49,261 bases of DNA from NCBI GenBank assembly GCA_045635885.1, contig JAZTWO010000025.1, forward strand, positions 1-49,261. Direction: 5' to 3'. The notes beneath the pieces are model-generated. The model made no database searches. It was not told the DNA's origin and was given only the letters and a program-made list of their open reading frames with translations. The stretch is from RGIG4608 sp045635885 (GTDB taxonomy: Bacteria; Bacillota; Clostridia; Oscillospirales; CAG-272). A program made the translations under genes and the position numbers. Positions 27,301-34,653 of the stretch are shown piece by piece; the stretch's first letter is position 1; each line of letters starts with the position of its first letter.

Positions 27301-28291
27301 AGGATTGAATAATACAAAATCCTTGTTCGGTACTATCGAACAAGGTTATCTTAAGAATCTTTCCGTTTACGGTAAGGTTAACGGCAATGATACAATCGGT
27401 GGTATTGTTGGCTACGTTGCTAACGGTGGTGTGCTTGAAAACCTTACTAACTACGCTACTGTAAGTGGTGTAAGCACACTCGGTGGTGTTGTTGGTAATG
27501 CAGAAAACCAGGCATCAACTGTAATTAATTGTGTAAACTATGGTAATGTAACAGGTACAAGCTATATTATCGGTGGTATCGCAGGTTCTGGTGGACACGA
27601 CATTAAGAACTGTGTAAACTACGGTAACGTAACAAGTACTGCAAACGACTGCGTTGGTGGTATTGCAGGTTCAACAAAGAACACAGGTAAGATTGAAAAT
27701 TGCTATAACTATGGTAATATTCAGGCAAGAGGCAAGGCAGCTGGTATTACAGGTCAGTCAAATAAGCCCATTGAAGGTTGCGTAAACTATGGTAACGTAA
27801 ACGGTACTTGGGCACTTGGTGGTGTAATCGGTTACATTGCTCCCGATGCTATTGCATCTGCTACAAACTGTGTAAACAACGGTAACATTACTGCTTCTTC
27901 AACAGGTATTGGTGGTATCTTGGGTATCTATTATGAGGCAGCAACAGGAACAGGTACTGTTACAATTACCGGTTGTGTAAACAATGGTAAAGTAAAGGGT
28001 ACTTGGGGAATTGGTGGTATCGCAGGTGATACACTTGGCGAAATTACAGGTTGTGTAAACAACGGTGAAATTAGCGCAAGCGGTGACCTTGGCGGTATCG
28101 TTGGTAAATTCTATGGTAAAGCTACTAACAATACAAACAATGGTGAAATTGTTGGTTCAAGCGTTTACGTTGGTGGTATTGTTGGACGTCTTCACGTTTC
28201 AACATATCTTAACGAAATCAATTCAACAAACACAAATAACGGAACAGTTATCGGTGCAAAATATGGCGACATAATTGGTCACGTTGAATAA
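24389..28291 (+). CDS. Lipoprotein: LamG domain, calcineurin-like metallophosphoesterase, GLUG repeats
   Basis: 1300-residue lipoprotein, lipobox Cys20, GGGAGA upstream. Order of parts: a Cys-rich knuckle (about 30-95, YACECG, CMECGRR), a Gly/Asn-rich linker, a LamG/concanavalin domain (about 115-310, ending in RNVAAYSDVRTAEEI), then a metallophosphoesterase. The metal-binding motifs of the latter are complete: VGDTQ (Asp341), GLGDITEDWN, RGNHDES (Asn413-His414-Asp415), TTHGYQ and SGHTPFEDV. A second Cys knuckle follows (about 635-690), then the linker module and about ten GLUG repeats to the C-terminus. The phosphatase domain is intact, so hydrolysis of phosphomonoesters or phosphodiesters outside the cell is predicted; the substrate is unknown. 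It is unusual to see this activity inside a glycan-degradation array. Confidence 0.82.
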   Translation: MKNKILVLLLVAVIALLCACNVDKPIEEEHVHSFEDTYSNDATYHWYACECGEKSELAEHIWNDGVITIIPTPDSDGIKTFTCMECGRRLAQKITYTPDDPNGGGNGGNGGGEVVLNGLTFLKSTFFKMDDYLPKTPLSLEAEIYVDPNFTGRVGAIFGNYIGVRQDWLFEIFENGVPRFYYHDLGGNVRDIKFNEVDVRTGDWVRIAFTFDFAKGVMSVYLNGELAQSIACPADLAEDITMFRFIVGGDGRSDNGNYFKGYMRNVAAYSDVRTAEEIAESAKNGIDSNADNILVHYELNENCVEEGIKDLSPNGFDIAKEWLDSYESDFEYAYSFAVVGDTQWLSKYAPAKMEGIYDWILANQESKKIAHVFGLGDITEDWNTANKEQEWIRAQQYISKLDGKISYSLVRGNHDESKYFLKYFANETYMSQFDGFIADGDIRNSYMLMTIGTTDYLFITLDFGVSDEMIAWASEIILAHPNHRVIITTHGYQAFNEDPIDYDNVPSSGGMGAQNDVDTNVGNNNRGYNNGQQVWDKLLSKHPNIFLIMSGHTPFEDVVLLQTEGDHGNVVNQMVIDAQWMDPQKGGVGMVCMLYFSEDGTQMAVEWLSTDTGKYYQEHNQFTLDLTNSVNAPAHDFKDTYNEESHHKACYCGYTYDAEPHSFDGGVLNADGYMVYSCECGYQRIASATDDPVALALQDLLAKYYNKGIYYKEVNSGDRFFKGDKFYGANAEELGATANVINLNDFILGKYGDIKLDLGWNYYEGIYSSVNESTIEGVKLFAEFDGSVDKVTVEEINYHVVIKLLSGESVVTTVKIGLYAEITYVVNHAQPTITAFVKSNDKGMCEVIAPTISGYVAEYDALTLSTIHDNLNKTVYYSTVAVWDGKTVSTGLQGSGTVDDPFLVTSGADLAYIASVVNAAPARSANFAGKYFKMTQSIDLNGYNLNMGDYPGWADRKGFYGFFEGNHCTIRGLNNTKSLFGTIEQGYLKNLSVYGKVNGNDTIGGIVGYVANGGVLENLTNYATVSGVSTLGGVVGNAENQASTVINCVNYGNVTGTSYIIGGIAGSGGHDIKNCVNYGNVTSTANDCVGGIAGSTKNTGKIENCYNYGNIQARGKAAGITGQSNKPIEGCVNYGNVNGTWALGGVIGYIAPDAIASATNCVNNGNITASSTGIGGILGIYYEAATGTGTVTITGCVNNGKVKGTWGIGGIAGDTLGEITGCVNNGEISASGDLGGIVGKFYGKATNNTNNGEIVGSSVYVGGIVGRLHVSTYLNEINSTNTNNGTVIGAKYGDIIGHVE

Positions 28292-28301
28292 ATAATAAAA
28301 A

Positions 28302-28332
28302 GCGCCCCACCTCAATAATGTGGGTGGGGCGC
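28302..28332. terminator. GC-rich hairpin, T-run on the minus-strand side
   Basis: A perfect 10-bp GC-rich stem (28302-28311 with 28323-28332). On the plus strand it is preceded by an A-run and not followed by T, so as a U-tract terminator it would work only for minus-strand RNA, yet no minus-strand gene lies nearby. On the plus strand it sits between the metallophosphoesterase and GDPD genes and may partly terminate or protect the mRNA end. Confidence 0.5.
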
Positions 28333-28394
28333 ACAATATAAGAACACGGAGTGGTCAATAAGTTTAATTTGCCTTTTATTGAAAGGAATTTTAT

Positions 28395-30050
28395 ATGAAA
28401 AAGATAGTAACATTAGTTTTGATAATGTGTATGCTTCTTTCTGCGGTTGCTTGTGCCAACACAAATTCAAGCACAACTCAAACCACAACTTACGCAGAAA
28501 AGCTTGGCGGATGGTTTATTGAAGTTGGCGAGCCCACAGAAACTGAAGGAGTGCTTGAGGGTCAACTTTGCTTGGATCAGGACACATATAATTTGTATCA
28601 GTTTGCAAATGGCGAATGGGTTTTGGTTGGATGTATCAGGGGCGATGGTGAAGAAGCACCTTCATTGGAAAGCAAAAACGGTGTTTGGTACATAAATGGC
28701 AGAAACACAAAGCTTTTTAACGGCACTCCTGCAAAAATTTCTTCAATTGGCGGATATTTGCATATTAACGGTGTTGACACGGGAATTGCACTTAAAACCG
28801 AGGAAGAAAATCCATCTGACGAACCTACACTTGAATATCTTACTGAAGAAGAATTTTTAGAGCAGCCAGCTATGTTTGGCTCGCCTTGGGTAAACAACAA
28901 CACTCGAATGAAAATTCTTGTTAAGGTTAGAATGGCAAGGGGAACAAAAATCACATTCCTTGGCGACACCAATGTTTACTGTTGGGGTGTTATGGAAACT
29001 ACCGACAAGGATAATGCATCAAACGGTGCGTGGAAGGACACGGGTTGGAACACATCTTGGGCAAATCCCAACGAAAAGACCTATGTAACCACCTATGCAA
29101 CAGGATATTTTGTTATTACCGTTGGAAAACTTGATGCCAATGGTAAGCCTAATCTTAAGCTTACAGATGATGAACTTGCAAATATCCACAGTATGTTCAA
29201 AATTGAGGGTGTTAAGGCAGAGGATGCTTCAGGCAACGTTTTGAACAATGGTTCCGTTAACAATGCGGCTACCAAGGACACAATGGTAAGCGTTGGTCAT
29301 AGAGGTTGGTACAAAGCGCCCGAAAACACACTTGCGGCTTATCGTGAATCATATAATCACGGCTTTAAGTACGTTGAGTGCGACGTTCAGTTTACCAAGG
29401 ACGGAGTTGCGGTGTTGCTTCACGATGACACAATTGACCGTACTTCAAACGGAAGCGGATATTTGAGTCAGATGACCTATGCTGAAGTTTCGCAATATGA
29501 TTTTTCATATGATGATTCGGATACAGTAAACGATTTTAGTGCCTACAGGGGCGAAAAAATACCAACATTTGTTGAGTTTATTGCTCTTTGTAATGAGCTT
29601 GGTCTCCACCCATACATTGAAATCAAGGGAACTATGACCGACGCAGAAGCGCAAGCATTAATTAAAATTGTTGCAGATGCAGGTATGCTTGACGGTGTTT
29701 CTTGGCTCGGCTTTTCGGGTGATGCGTTGTCAAAAATTGCAATGTATTGTCCTACTGCAAGACTTGTTTGGGTTATTACTGATACTAACGCATCCAAAAT
29801 TGCGGCAAACAATATTCCTTTTGCACAGGCGAATTTGATGACGGGACAAAACCAGGTTGTTTTTGACATTTGGTATACCTTGGCAACGCAGGATGTTGTT
29901 GACGTTGTTAGTGCCGCAGGCATTCCCCTTGAGGTTTGGACAGTAAACGACATTAATGCAATTAAGAATTTGCACCCATACGTTACAGGTGTTAGCAGTG
30001 ACTATTACAATGCTAAAGAAGTGTTGAAAAACGCAGGCATAGAAAGATAG
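28395..30050 (+). CDS. Glycerophosphodiester phosphodiesterase (GDPD) domain lipoprotein
   Basis: 551-residue lipoprotein, lipobox Cys20, GAAAGGA upstream. Residues about 25-140 form a repetitive beta-rich N-terminal part (KNGVWYINGRNTKLFNGT; ISSIGGYLHINGVDTG) like those on surface or phage-type collagen-binding proteins. A middle domain (about 150-270) is unassigned. The last 260 residues are a GDPD TIM barrel: VGHRGWYKAPENTLAAY (His-Arg and Glu-Asn), YVECDVQFTKDGVAVLLHDD (Glu, Asp and catalytic His), HPYIEIKG, and EVWTVND near the end. The full catalytic set is present. GDPD enzymes cleave glycerophosphodiesters, including lipid head groups and glycerol-phosphate polymers. Its exported location suggests scavenging or trimming glycerophosphoryl groups outside the cell. 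Confidence 0.87.
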   Translation: MKKIVTLVLIMCMLLSAVACANTNSSTTQTTTYAEKLGGWFIEVGEPTETEGVLEGQLCLDQDTYNLYQFANGEWVLVGCIRGDGEEAPSLESKNGVWYINGRNTKLFNGTPAKISSIGGYLHINGVDTGIALKTEEENPSDEPTLEYLTEEEFLEQPAMFGSPWVNNNTRMKILVKVRMARGTKITFLGDTNVYCWGVMETTDKDNASNGAWKDTGWNTSWANPNEKTYVTTYATGYFVITVGKLDANGKPNLKLTDDELANIHSMFKIEGVKAEDASGNVLNNGSVNNAATKDTMVSVGHRGWYKAPENTLAAYRESYNHGFKYVECDVQFTKDGVAVLLHDDTIDRTSNGSGYLSQMTYAEVSQYDFSYDDSDTVNDFSAYRGEKIPTFVEFIALCNELGLHPYIEIKGTMTDAEAQALIKIVADAGMLDGVSWLGFSGDALSKIAMYCPTARLVWVITDTNASKIAANNIPFAQANLMTGQNQVVFDIWYTLATQDVVDVVSAAGIPLEVWTVNDINAIKNLHPYVTGVSSDYYNAKEVLKNAGIER

Positions 30051-30059
30051 ATTAATATT

Positions 30060-30094
30060 CAAGAAGAAGCAAGAGTTTTTCTTGTTTCTTCTTG
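30060..30094 (+). other. 14-bp stem-loop abutting the GH2 promoter
   Basis: Bases 30060-30073 pair with 30081-30094 (one G-T wobble, 7-base loop containing TTTTT). The right arm ends inside the -35 box of the promoter at 30092-30119. It follows the GDPD stop by 9 bases, so it may be a terminator of the upstream operon or an operator overlapping the promoter. Confidence 0.5.
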
Positions 30095-30119
30095 ACAAAA
30101 TATGGATTTTTGTTATAAT
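30092..30119 (+). promoter_or_regulatory. Consensus sigma-A promoter for the GH2-GH43-PHP-galT block
   Basis: Perfect -35 TTGACA (30092-30097) and perfect -10 TATAAT (30114-30119) with a 16-base spacer. The GH2 start codon is about 70 bases downstream. This indicates that the second block can be transcribed independently of the first. Confidence 0.85.
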
Positions 30120-30188
30120 AAAATATATTTACAGTTATTAAATATGTTTTCTTATGAAAAAAATCATACAAAAAGGAGTTTTTTAAGT

Positions 30189-31925
30189 ATGCTTAGATTA
30201 AGAAATGAATATCCAAGACCTCATTTTAGAAGAGATGAGTGGTTATCCTTAAACGGAATTTGGGAATTCGAATTCGATGACAACCACGATGGCGATTTAA
30301 GGGGAATTCATAACGGAAATATTAAGCTTGCAAAGGAGATTAACGTTCCATTTACATATCAATATGCTGAAAGTGGAATTGGTGACAAGGCATTCCACGA
30401 TACCTTGTGGTATAGAAAGAGCTTTATTTTCGATAAAGTGGGCAAGAACGTTATTTTGGGCTTTAACGCAAGTGATTATATCACTACAGTTTGGATTAAC
30501 GGTCATTATGCAACCACTCATCAGGGTGGATTTGCGCCTTTTACCGTTGATATTTCAAAGTTTGTAAAGGTGGGCGAAAACACTATAGTTGTTAAGTGCT
30601 ATGATCCACTTGATCCCACTATTCCAAGGGGAAAACAGTCTTGGTTGAATGATCCATTTAGCTGTTGGTATGTTCCCAATAGCGGAATTTGGCAGAGCGT
30701 TTGGATTGACTTTGTTGGCAAGGATTCTATCGAAGATTTTTCAATTACTCCCGATATTGATACAAATTCCTTTAGCGGTGAAATTAAGATGAGAAATTCA
30801 CTTGCGGATATGGTTGAAATTAAGGTTTATTATGATAACAAGCTTATTAAACGCCAAATCTTATCAACCGACGGAAAGTACACTCGCTATAGCGTTAATA
30901 TGATGGAAATCAATTTCGTTGACGAGATTACATATTGGGCTCCTGAGCATCCCAACCTTTTCTACGTTGATATTTGTGCATACTGTGAAAACGTTCTTCT
31001 TGACACAGTGCATACAAGATTTGGCATGAGAAAAATCAGCGTTCAAGACGGAAAAGTTTTGCTTAACAACAAGCCCCTTTACCAGCGCTTGATTTTGGAT
31101 CAGGGATATTGGAAAAATTCCGGCCTTACTCCCCCAAGTATTGAGGACATTAAACGTGACATTACTTTGACAAAGGAAATGGGCTTTAACGGTGCAAGAA
31201 AACATCAGAAATTTGAAGATCCATACTATTACTACTATGCAGACGAATTGGGACTTCTTACTTGGTGCGAAATGCCCTCATCATACAATTTCAACTCTGA
31301 CGAGATAGCTTATATTACAAAAGAGTGGCAGGAAATTGTTAACGTTGCAAAGAAGTTTTCTTCTGTTATCACTTACGTTCCCATCAACGAATCTTGGGGC
31401 GTGAGAAAGGTACAGGTTAATCCTGCACAACAAAGCTTTGCAAAGTCCTTGTATCATTTAACAAAGGCAACAGACCCCTCTCGCCTTGTTTCTACTAACG
31501 ACGGTTGGGAAAACCTTTCTGAAAGCGATTACCTGGCAATTCACGATTATTCAAGTCTTGGCAAGGAGCTTAAGGGCAAGTATAACGAGGGAACTTATAA
31601 CGATGCCTTCCAGACCTTCAGACGTGTGCTTGCAAACGGAAATGACTATAAGGGACACCCCGTTTTGCTTAGCGAATTTGGTGGTATTATGTTTGAAAAG
31701 GACCAGGGCGACGGCAACTGGGGATATAATTCCGCCGCTAAAAATGACGACGAGTTCTTTGCAAGATTGAAGGAGCTTATCGACGGCATTTATGAAGCGG
31801 ATTTCCAAGGCTTCTGCTATACACAGTTGACAGACGTTCAGCAAGAGGTTAACGGTTTGCTTGACGACGAGCATAACCCAAAGGTTGATGCTGAAAAAAT
31901 GAGAGATACTTTAATAAAGTGGTAA
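30189..31925 (+). CDS. GH2-family beta-glycosidase (beta-galactosidase/glucuronidase type), cytoplasmic
   Basis: 578 residues. The ATG at 30189 is chosen because AAGGAG lies 10 bases upstream; an earlier in-frame ATG at 30102 lies inside the promoter. There is no signal peptide. The three GH2 domains are visible: sugar-binding jelly roll (NGIWEFEFDD, LWYRKSF, VWINGHYATTHQGGFAPF), Ig-like domain, and TIM barrel with acid/base Glu401 in VPINESWGV and nucleophile Glu496 in LLSEFGGIMF. It is shorter than LacZ (about 1000 residues) and similar in size to beta-glucuronidase-like GH2 members. It likely hydrolyses imported oligosaccharides. Presence of galT three genes downstream favours beta-galactosidase activity, but this is inference. 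Confidence 0.9.
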   Translation: MLRLRNEYPRPHFRRDEWLSLNGIWEFEFDDNHDGDLRGIHNGNIKLAKEINVPFTYQYAESGIGDKAFHDTLWYRKSFIFDKVGKNVILGFNASDYITTVWINGHYATTHQGGFAPFTVDISKFVKVGENTIVVKCYDPLDPTIPRGKQSWLNDPFSCWYVPNSGIWQSVWIDFVGKDSIEDFSITPDIDTNSFSGEIKMRNSLADMVEIKVYYDNKLIKRQILSTDGKYTRYSVNMMEINFVDEITYWAPEHPNLFYVDICAYCENVLLDTVHTRFGMRKISVQDGKVLLNNKPLYQRLILDQGYWKNSGLTPPSIEDIKRDITLTKEMGFNGARKHQKFEDPYYYYYADELGLLTWCEMPSSYNFNSDEIAYITKEWQEIVNVAKKFSSVITYVPINESWGVRKVQVNPAQQSFAKSLYHLTKATDPSRLVSTNDGWENLSESDYLAIHDYSSLGKELKGKYNEGTYNDAFQTFRRVLANGNDYKGHPVLLSEFGGIMFEKDQGDGNWGYNSAAKNDDEFFARLKELIDGIYEADFQGFCYTQLTDVQQEVNGLLDDEHNPKVDAEKMRDTLIKW

Positions 31926-31926
31926 T

Positions 31927-33594
31927 ATGAAAAGAATTTTATTGCTTTTATTGGCGGTGCTTATGGTTTTGGCTTCTTGCAAAACAGAGGGTTCAAAGCC
32001 AAAGGACCACTTGGTAGAAAACGAGGATTATATCGATTTGACCTCGCAATATGACGGGGAAAAATTTGATTACAATGATTCTCTTTGGTATATTAACGAT
32101 TTAGAGGACGTACCACTCCCTGATCCCTATGTTTACGTTGAAAACGATACTTTTTACATAGTTGGCACAAGCGATAGAAATCCTGACGTGGTTGATTGCT
32201 ATGTTACAACTGATTTTGTCAACTATGAGCTGTACGAGGAGATATATAATCCCGTTTTGTATGACGGTTGGGAGGATAGAGAAGAGGCGTTGGTTTTTGC
32301 GCCCGAAATTTATTGCTTTGACGGTGTTTACTATATGTATTACAGCGCAAAGGATAAAAATTTAAAGCGCAGAATCAGTGTGGTTGTTGCAGACAATCCT
32401 TTAGGACCCTATAAGCCCTTGGTTAATGACGAGGTTGACGGATTGAACAACCCCTTATTCCATAACGCAGATTATGTAAATAGGGGACTTGACGCAACCG
32501 TTTTTGTGGATGACGACGGCAAAATGTATATGTATTTTACCGTTACACAAAAATCAAAGAATTTACCCGATTTTAATACTCAACACATTGTTGGTGTGGA
32601 GCTTATCACTCCCTATATGGCGGATTGGTCAACCTATAAAGAGTTGGCAACCCCCGGCACGATTAATCCCGATACTGATGAGCAGTTGCTTACTTGGGAG
32701 TTGTATCGTGACAATAAAGTTCAAATTAATGAAGCTCCGTTTATGATAAAGAGTGGTGGAAAATACTATTTGACCTACTCTGCAAACGGTGCTTGGAATA
32801 AGTATTACAACGTTTGCTATGCGGTTTCTGACTCCCCCATGGGCAATTTTGAAAAGCCCTATGAAGAGGGAAAAATGTGGACAAATTTGCTTATGGGATT
32901 TCCGGGCACGAATGATGAAGAAGCTCCTGTTTTTAACCAATGGAGTGGATTTACATCCGGCACCGCTCACCACTGTTTCTTCTATGCAGGTGGAGAGCTT
33001 ATGATTGGCTATCACGCACATAAAAATAGAAACTGGAATTCAAAGGATTATACCGAAAGATATTTTGCCTTTGACTATGTCCATTTTGATGAAAACGGAG
33101 TGCCATTTGTAAACGGATCAACCTATTCGCTTGTCAATTTACCAAGTAGCATTAGCGGATACAAAAATATTGCACAGGATGCAACTGTGCTTGGCACAAA
33201 CGTGCAAAACGTTCAAAAGGTGAACGACAATTATATGATTAATTGGTATAACCTTGAATCCGCCTCTGATGAGGTGCTTTTGGGTGTGGGCGAATCAACA
33301 ATTGAAATTACCTTTGACAAGCTTTATGAAATAAAGGGAATTTTGGTTTATAACAGCGCTTATTATGAAAATTATATAGTTGAAATTGAATATATTGATT
33401 TCGGTAACGGAAATATCATCTATTATCCACAGTTTTGTGAGGATTTTTACGTTGACGATGAAAAGGAATTTATATATCCCACAAGCGCATTTGCCTTGGA
33501 GATATTAAATTCATTCCAAGCTCAAAAGGTTACAATTAAATTTAATTTGTCAAACGGTGGTTCAATTAATGAAATTGTGATTTTGGGCAAATAA
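31927..33594 (+). CDS. GH43-family glycoside hydrolase lipoprotein (copy 2)
   Basis: 555-residue lipoprotein, lipobox Cys18, ATG one base after the GH2 stop, so translation is coupled. It aligns over its whole length with the GH43 at 11738 and has the same catalytic acids: Asp in LPDPYVYVENDTFYIVG, Asp in LDATVFVDDDGKMYMYF and Glu in NEAPFMIKSGGKYYLTYS. The same C-terminal discoidin-like domain follows (IEITFDKLYEIKGILVYNSA). Small insertions near KSKNLPDF and changes around the active-site loops suggest a related but distinct linkage or position preference. It is probably surface-anchored and removes side-chain sugars before import. Confidence 0.87.
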   Translation: MKRILLLLLAVLMVLASCKTEGSKPKDHLVENEDYIDLTSQYDGEKFDYNDSLWYINDLEDVPLPDPYVYVENDTFYIVGTSDRNPDVVDCYVTTDFVNYELYEEIYNPVLYDGWEDREEALVFAPEIYCFDGVYYMYYSAKDKNLKRRISVVVADNPLGPYKPLVNDEVDGLNNPLFHNADYVNRGLDATVFVDDDGKMYMYFTVTQKSKNLPDFNTQHIVGVELITPYMADWSTYKELATPGTINPDTDEQLLTWELYRDNKVQINEAPFMIKSGGKYYLTYSANGAWNKYYNVCYAVSDSPMGNFEKPYEEGKMWTNLLMGFPGTNDEEAPVFNQWSGFTSGTAHHCFFYAGGELMIGYHAHKNRNWNSKDYTERYFAFDYVHFDENGVPFVNGSTYSLVNLPSSISGYKNIAQDATVLGTNVQNVQKVNDNYMINWYNLESASDEVLLGVGESTIEITFDKLYEIKGILVYNSAYYENYIVEIEYIDFGNGNIIYYPQFCEDFYVDDEKEFIYPTSAFALEILNSFQAQKVTIKFNLSNGGSINEIVILGK

Positions 33595-33614
33595 AATTTG
33601 TGGGGAGGCAACTG

Positions 33615-34640
33615 ATGAAAAAATATCTTTTACCCAATGGCAATAGATTTTATAAGGCGAATTTGCACGTTCATACAACCGTTTCAGACGGTGATATGAC
33701 GCCCGAAGAGATAAAGAGATTGTATTTAGAAAAGGGATATTCAGTTGTTGCCTTTACCGACCATGAAATTATGGTGCCACACGTTGAATTAACAGATGAG
33801 AATTTTGTTGCTCTCACCGCAACTGAAATAAGCACAAATAATAGGTTTGATTGCGATTTTTGTTTTGCAAAAACCTATCATTTGAATATCTATTCGCCCA
33901 ATGAAAAGCAAAATTGCTTTGAAGGGTTTGACAAAAAACATATGTGGCTTAACCATTCATTTGATTATATCACGAATGAGCAAGAAAACAGATCTTGCGA
34001 CCGTGCTTACAGTGTTGAATGCATGAACGAAATTATCCAAAAGGCGAATGAAGATGGATGCTTGGTGTCCTATAACCACCCCGTGTGGTCATTACAGGAC
34101 TATTCGGATTATTCCGAGCTTCGTGGCTTATGGGGAATTGAGCTTTACAATACGGGATGCGCCCGAAACGGATATTTTGATTCACCCAAGCCCATGGATG
34201 ATTTGTTAAGGGTGGGCGAGCAAGTTTTTCCTTTAGCTACTGATGATGCACACAAATTGCAGGATTGCTTTGGCGGTTATGTGATGATTAGTGCAGACCA
34301 ATTGAAATATGACAAGATATTTGCTGCCTTGAAAAACGGCGATTTCTATGCTTCAACGGGGCCTGAATTTGTTGAAATATCGGTTGAAAACGGTGTTGTT
34401 AAGGTTGTAACGTCCCCAGTGGCTTTTGTTGGAGTTTCAACCGCTTGCCGACATCTATTTGCCAAAAGGGCGGATGGGGAACTTTTGACCGAGGTTTCTT
34501 TTGATATGGGTTGGCATTTTGATATGGTTAAAAACGGAGTGAACGAGAGACCCTATATTCGAGTAACTGTGGTTGACGAGTTTGGCAATTCCGCATTTAG
34601 TCGTGCATATTTTTTGAACGAATTTTTAAATAATGACTAA
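33615..34640 (+). CDS. PHP-domain metal-dependent phosphoesterase
   Basis: Cytoplasmic protein of 341 residues. The ATG at 33615 has GGGGAGG 6 bases upstream; an in-frame GTG at 33600 overlaps that site and is less likely. The PHP motifs are present: NLHVHTTVSDGDMTPEEI (His-x-His and Asp), FTDHE, YNHPVWS and TDDAHKLQD. These bind two or three metal ions and hydrolyse phosphate esters. Stand-alone PHP proteins include histidinol-phosphatase, nucleases and sugar or nucleotide phosphatases, so the substrate is open. The C-terminal 80 residues form a beta-domain seen in many PHP hydrolases. It overlaps the galT frame region closely and sits in a galactose-handling operon, so a sugar-phosphate role is plausible. 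Confidence 0.82.
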   Translation: MKKYLLPNGNRFYKANLHVHTTVSDGDMTPEEIKRLYLEKGYSVVAFTDHEIMVPHVELTDENFVALTATEISTNNRFDCDFCFAKTYHLNIYSPNEKQNCFEGFDKKHMWLNHSFDYITNEQENRSCDRAYSVECMNEIIQKANEDGCLVSYNHPVWSLQDYSDYSELRGLWGIELYNTGCARNGYFDSPKPMDDLLRVGEQVFPLATDDAHKLQDCFGGYVMISADQLKYDKIFAALKNGDFYASTGPEFVEISVENGVVKVVTSPVAFVGVSTACRHLFAKRADGELLTEVSFDMGWHFDMVKNGVNERPYIRVTVVDEFGNSAFSRAYFLNEFLNND

Positions 34641-34653
34641 CGAAGGGTATATT

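Noticed and set aside
30102..30188. Upstream start for the GH2 enzyme
   Set aside because: The ATG at 30102 lies between the -35 and -10 boxes; the ATG at 30189 has a proper ribosome site and starts at the conserved domain.
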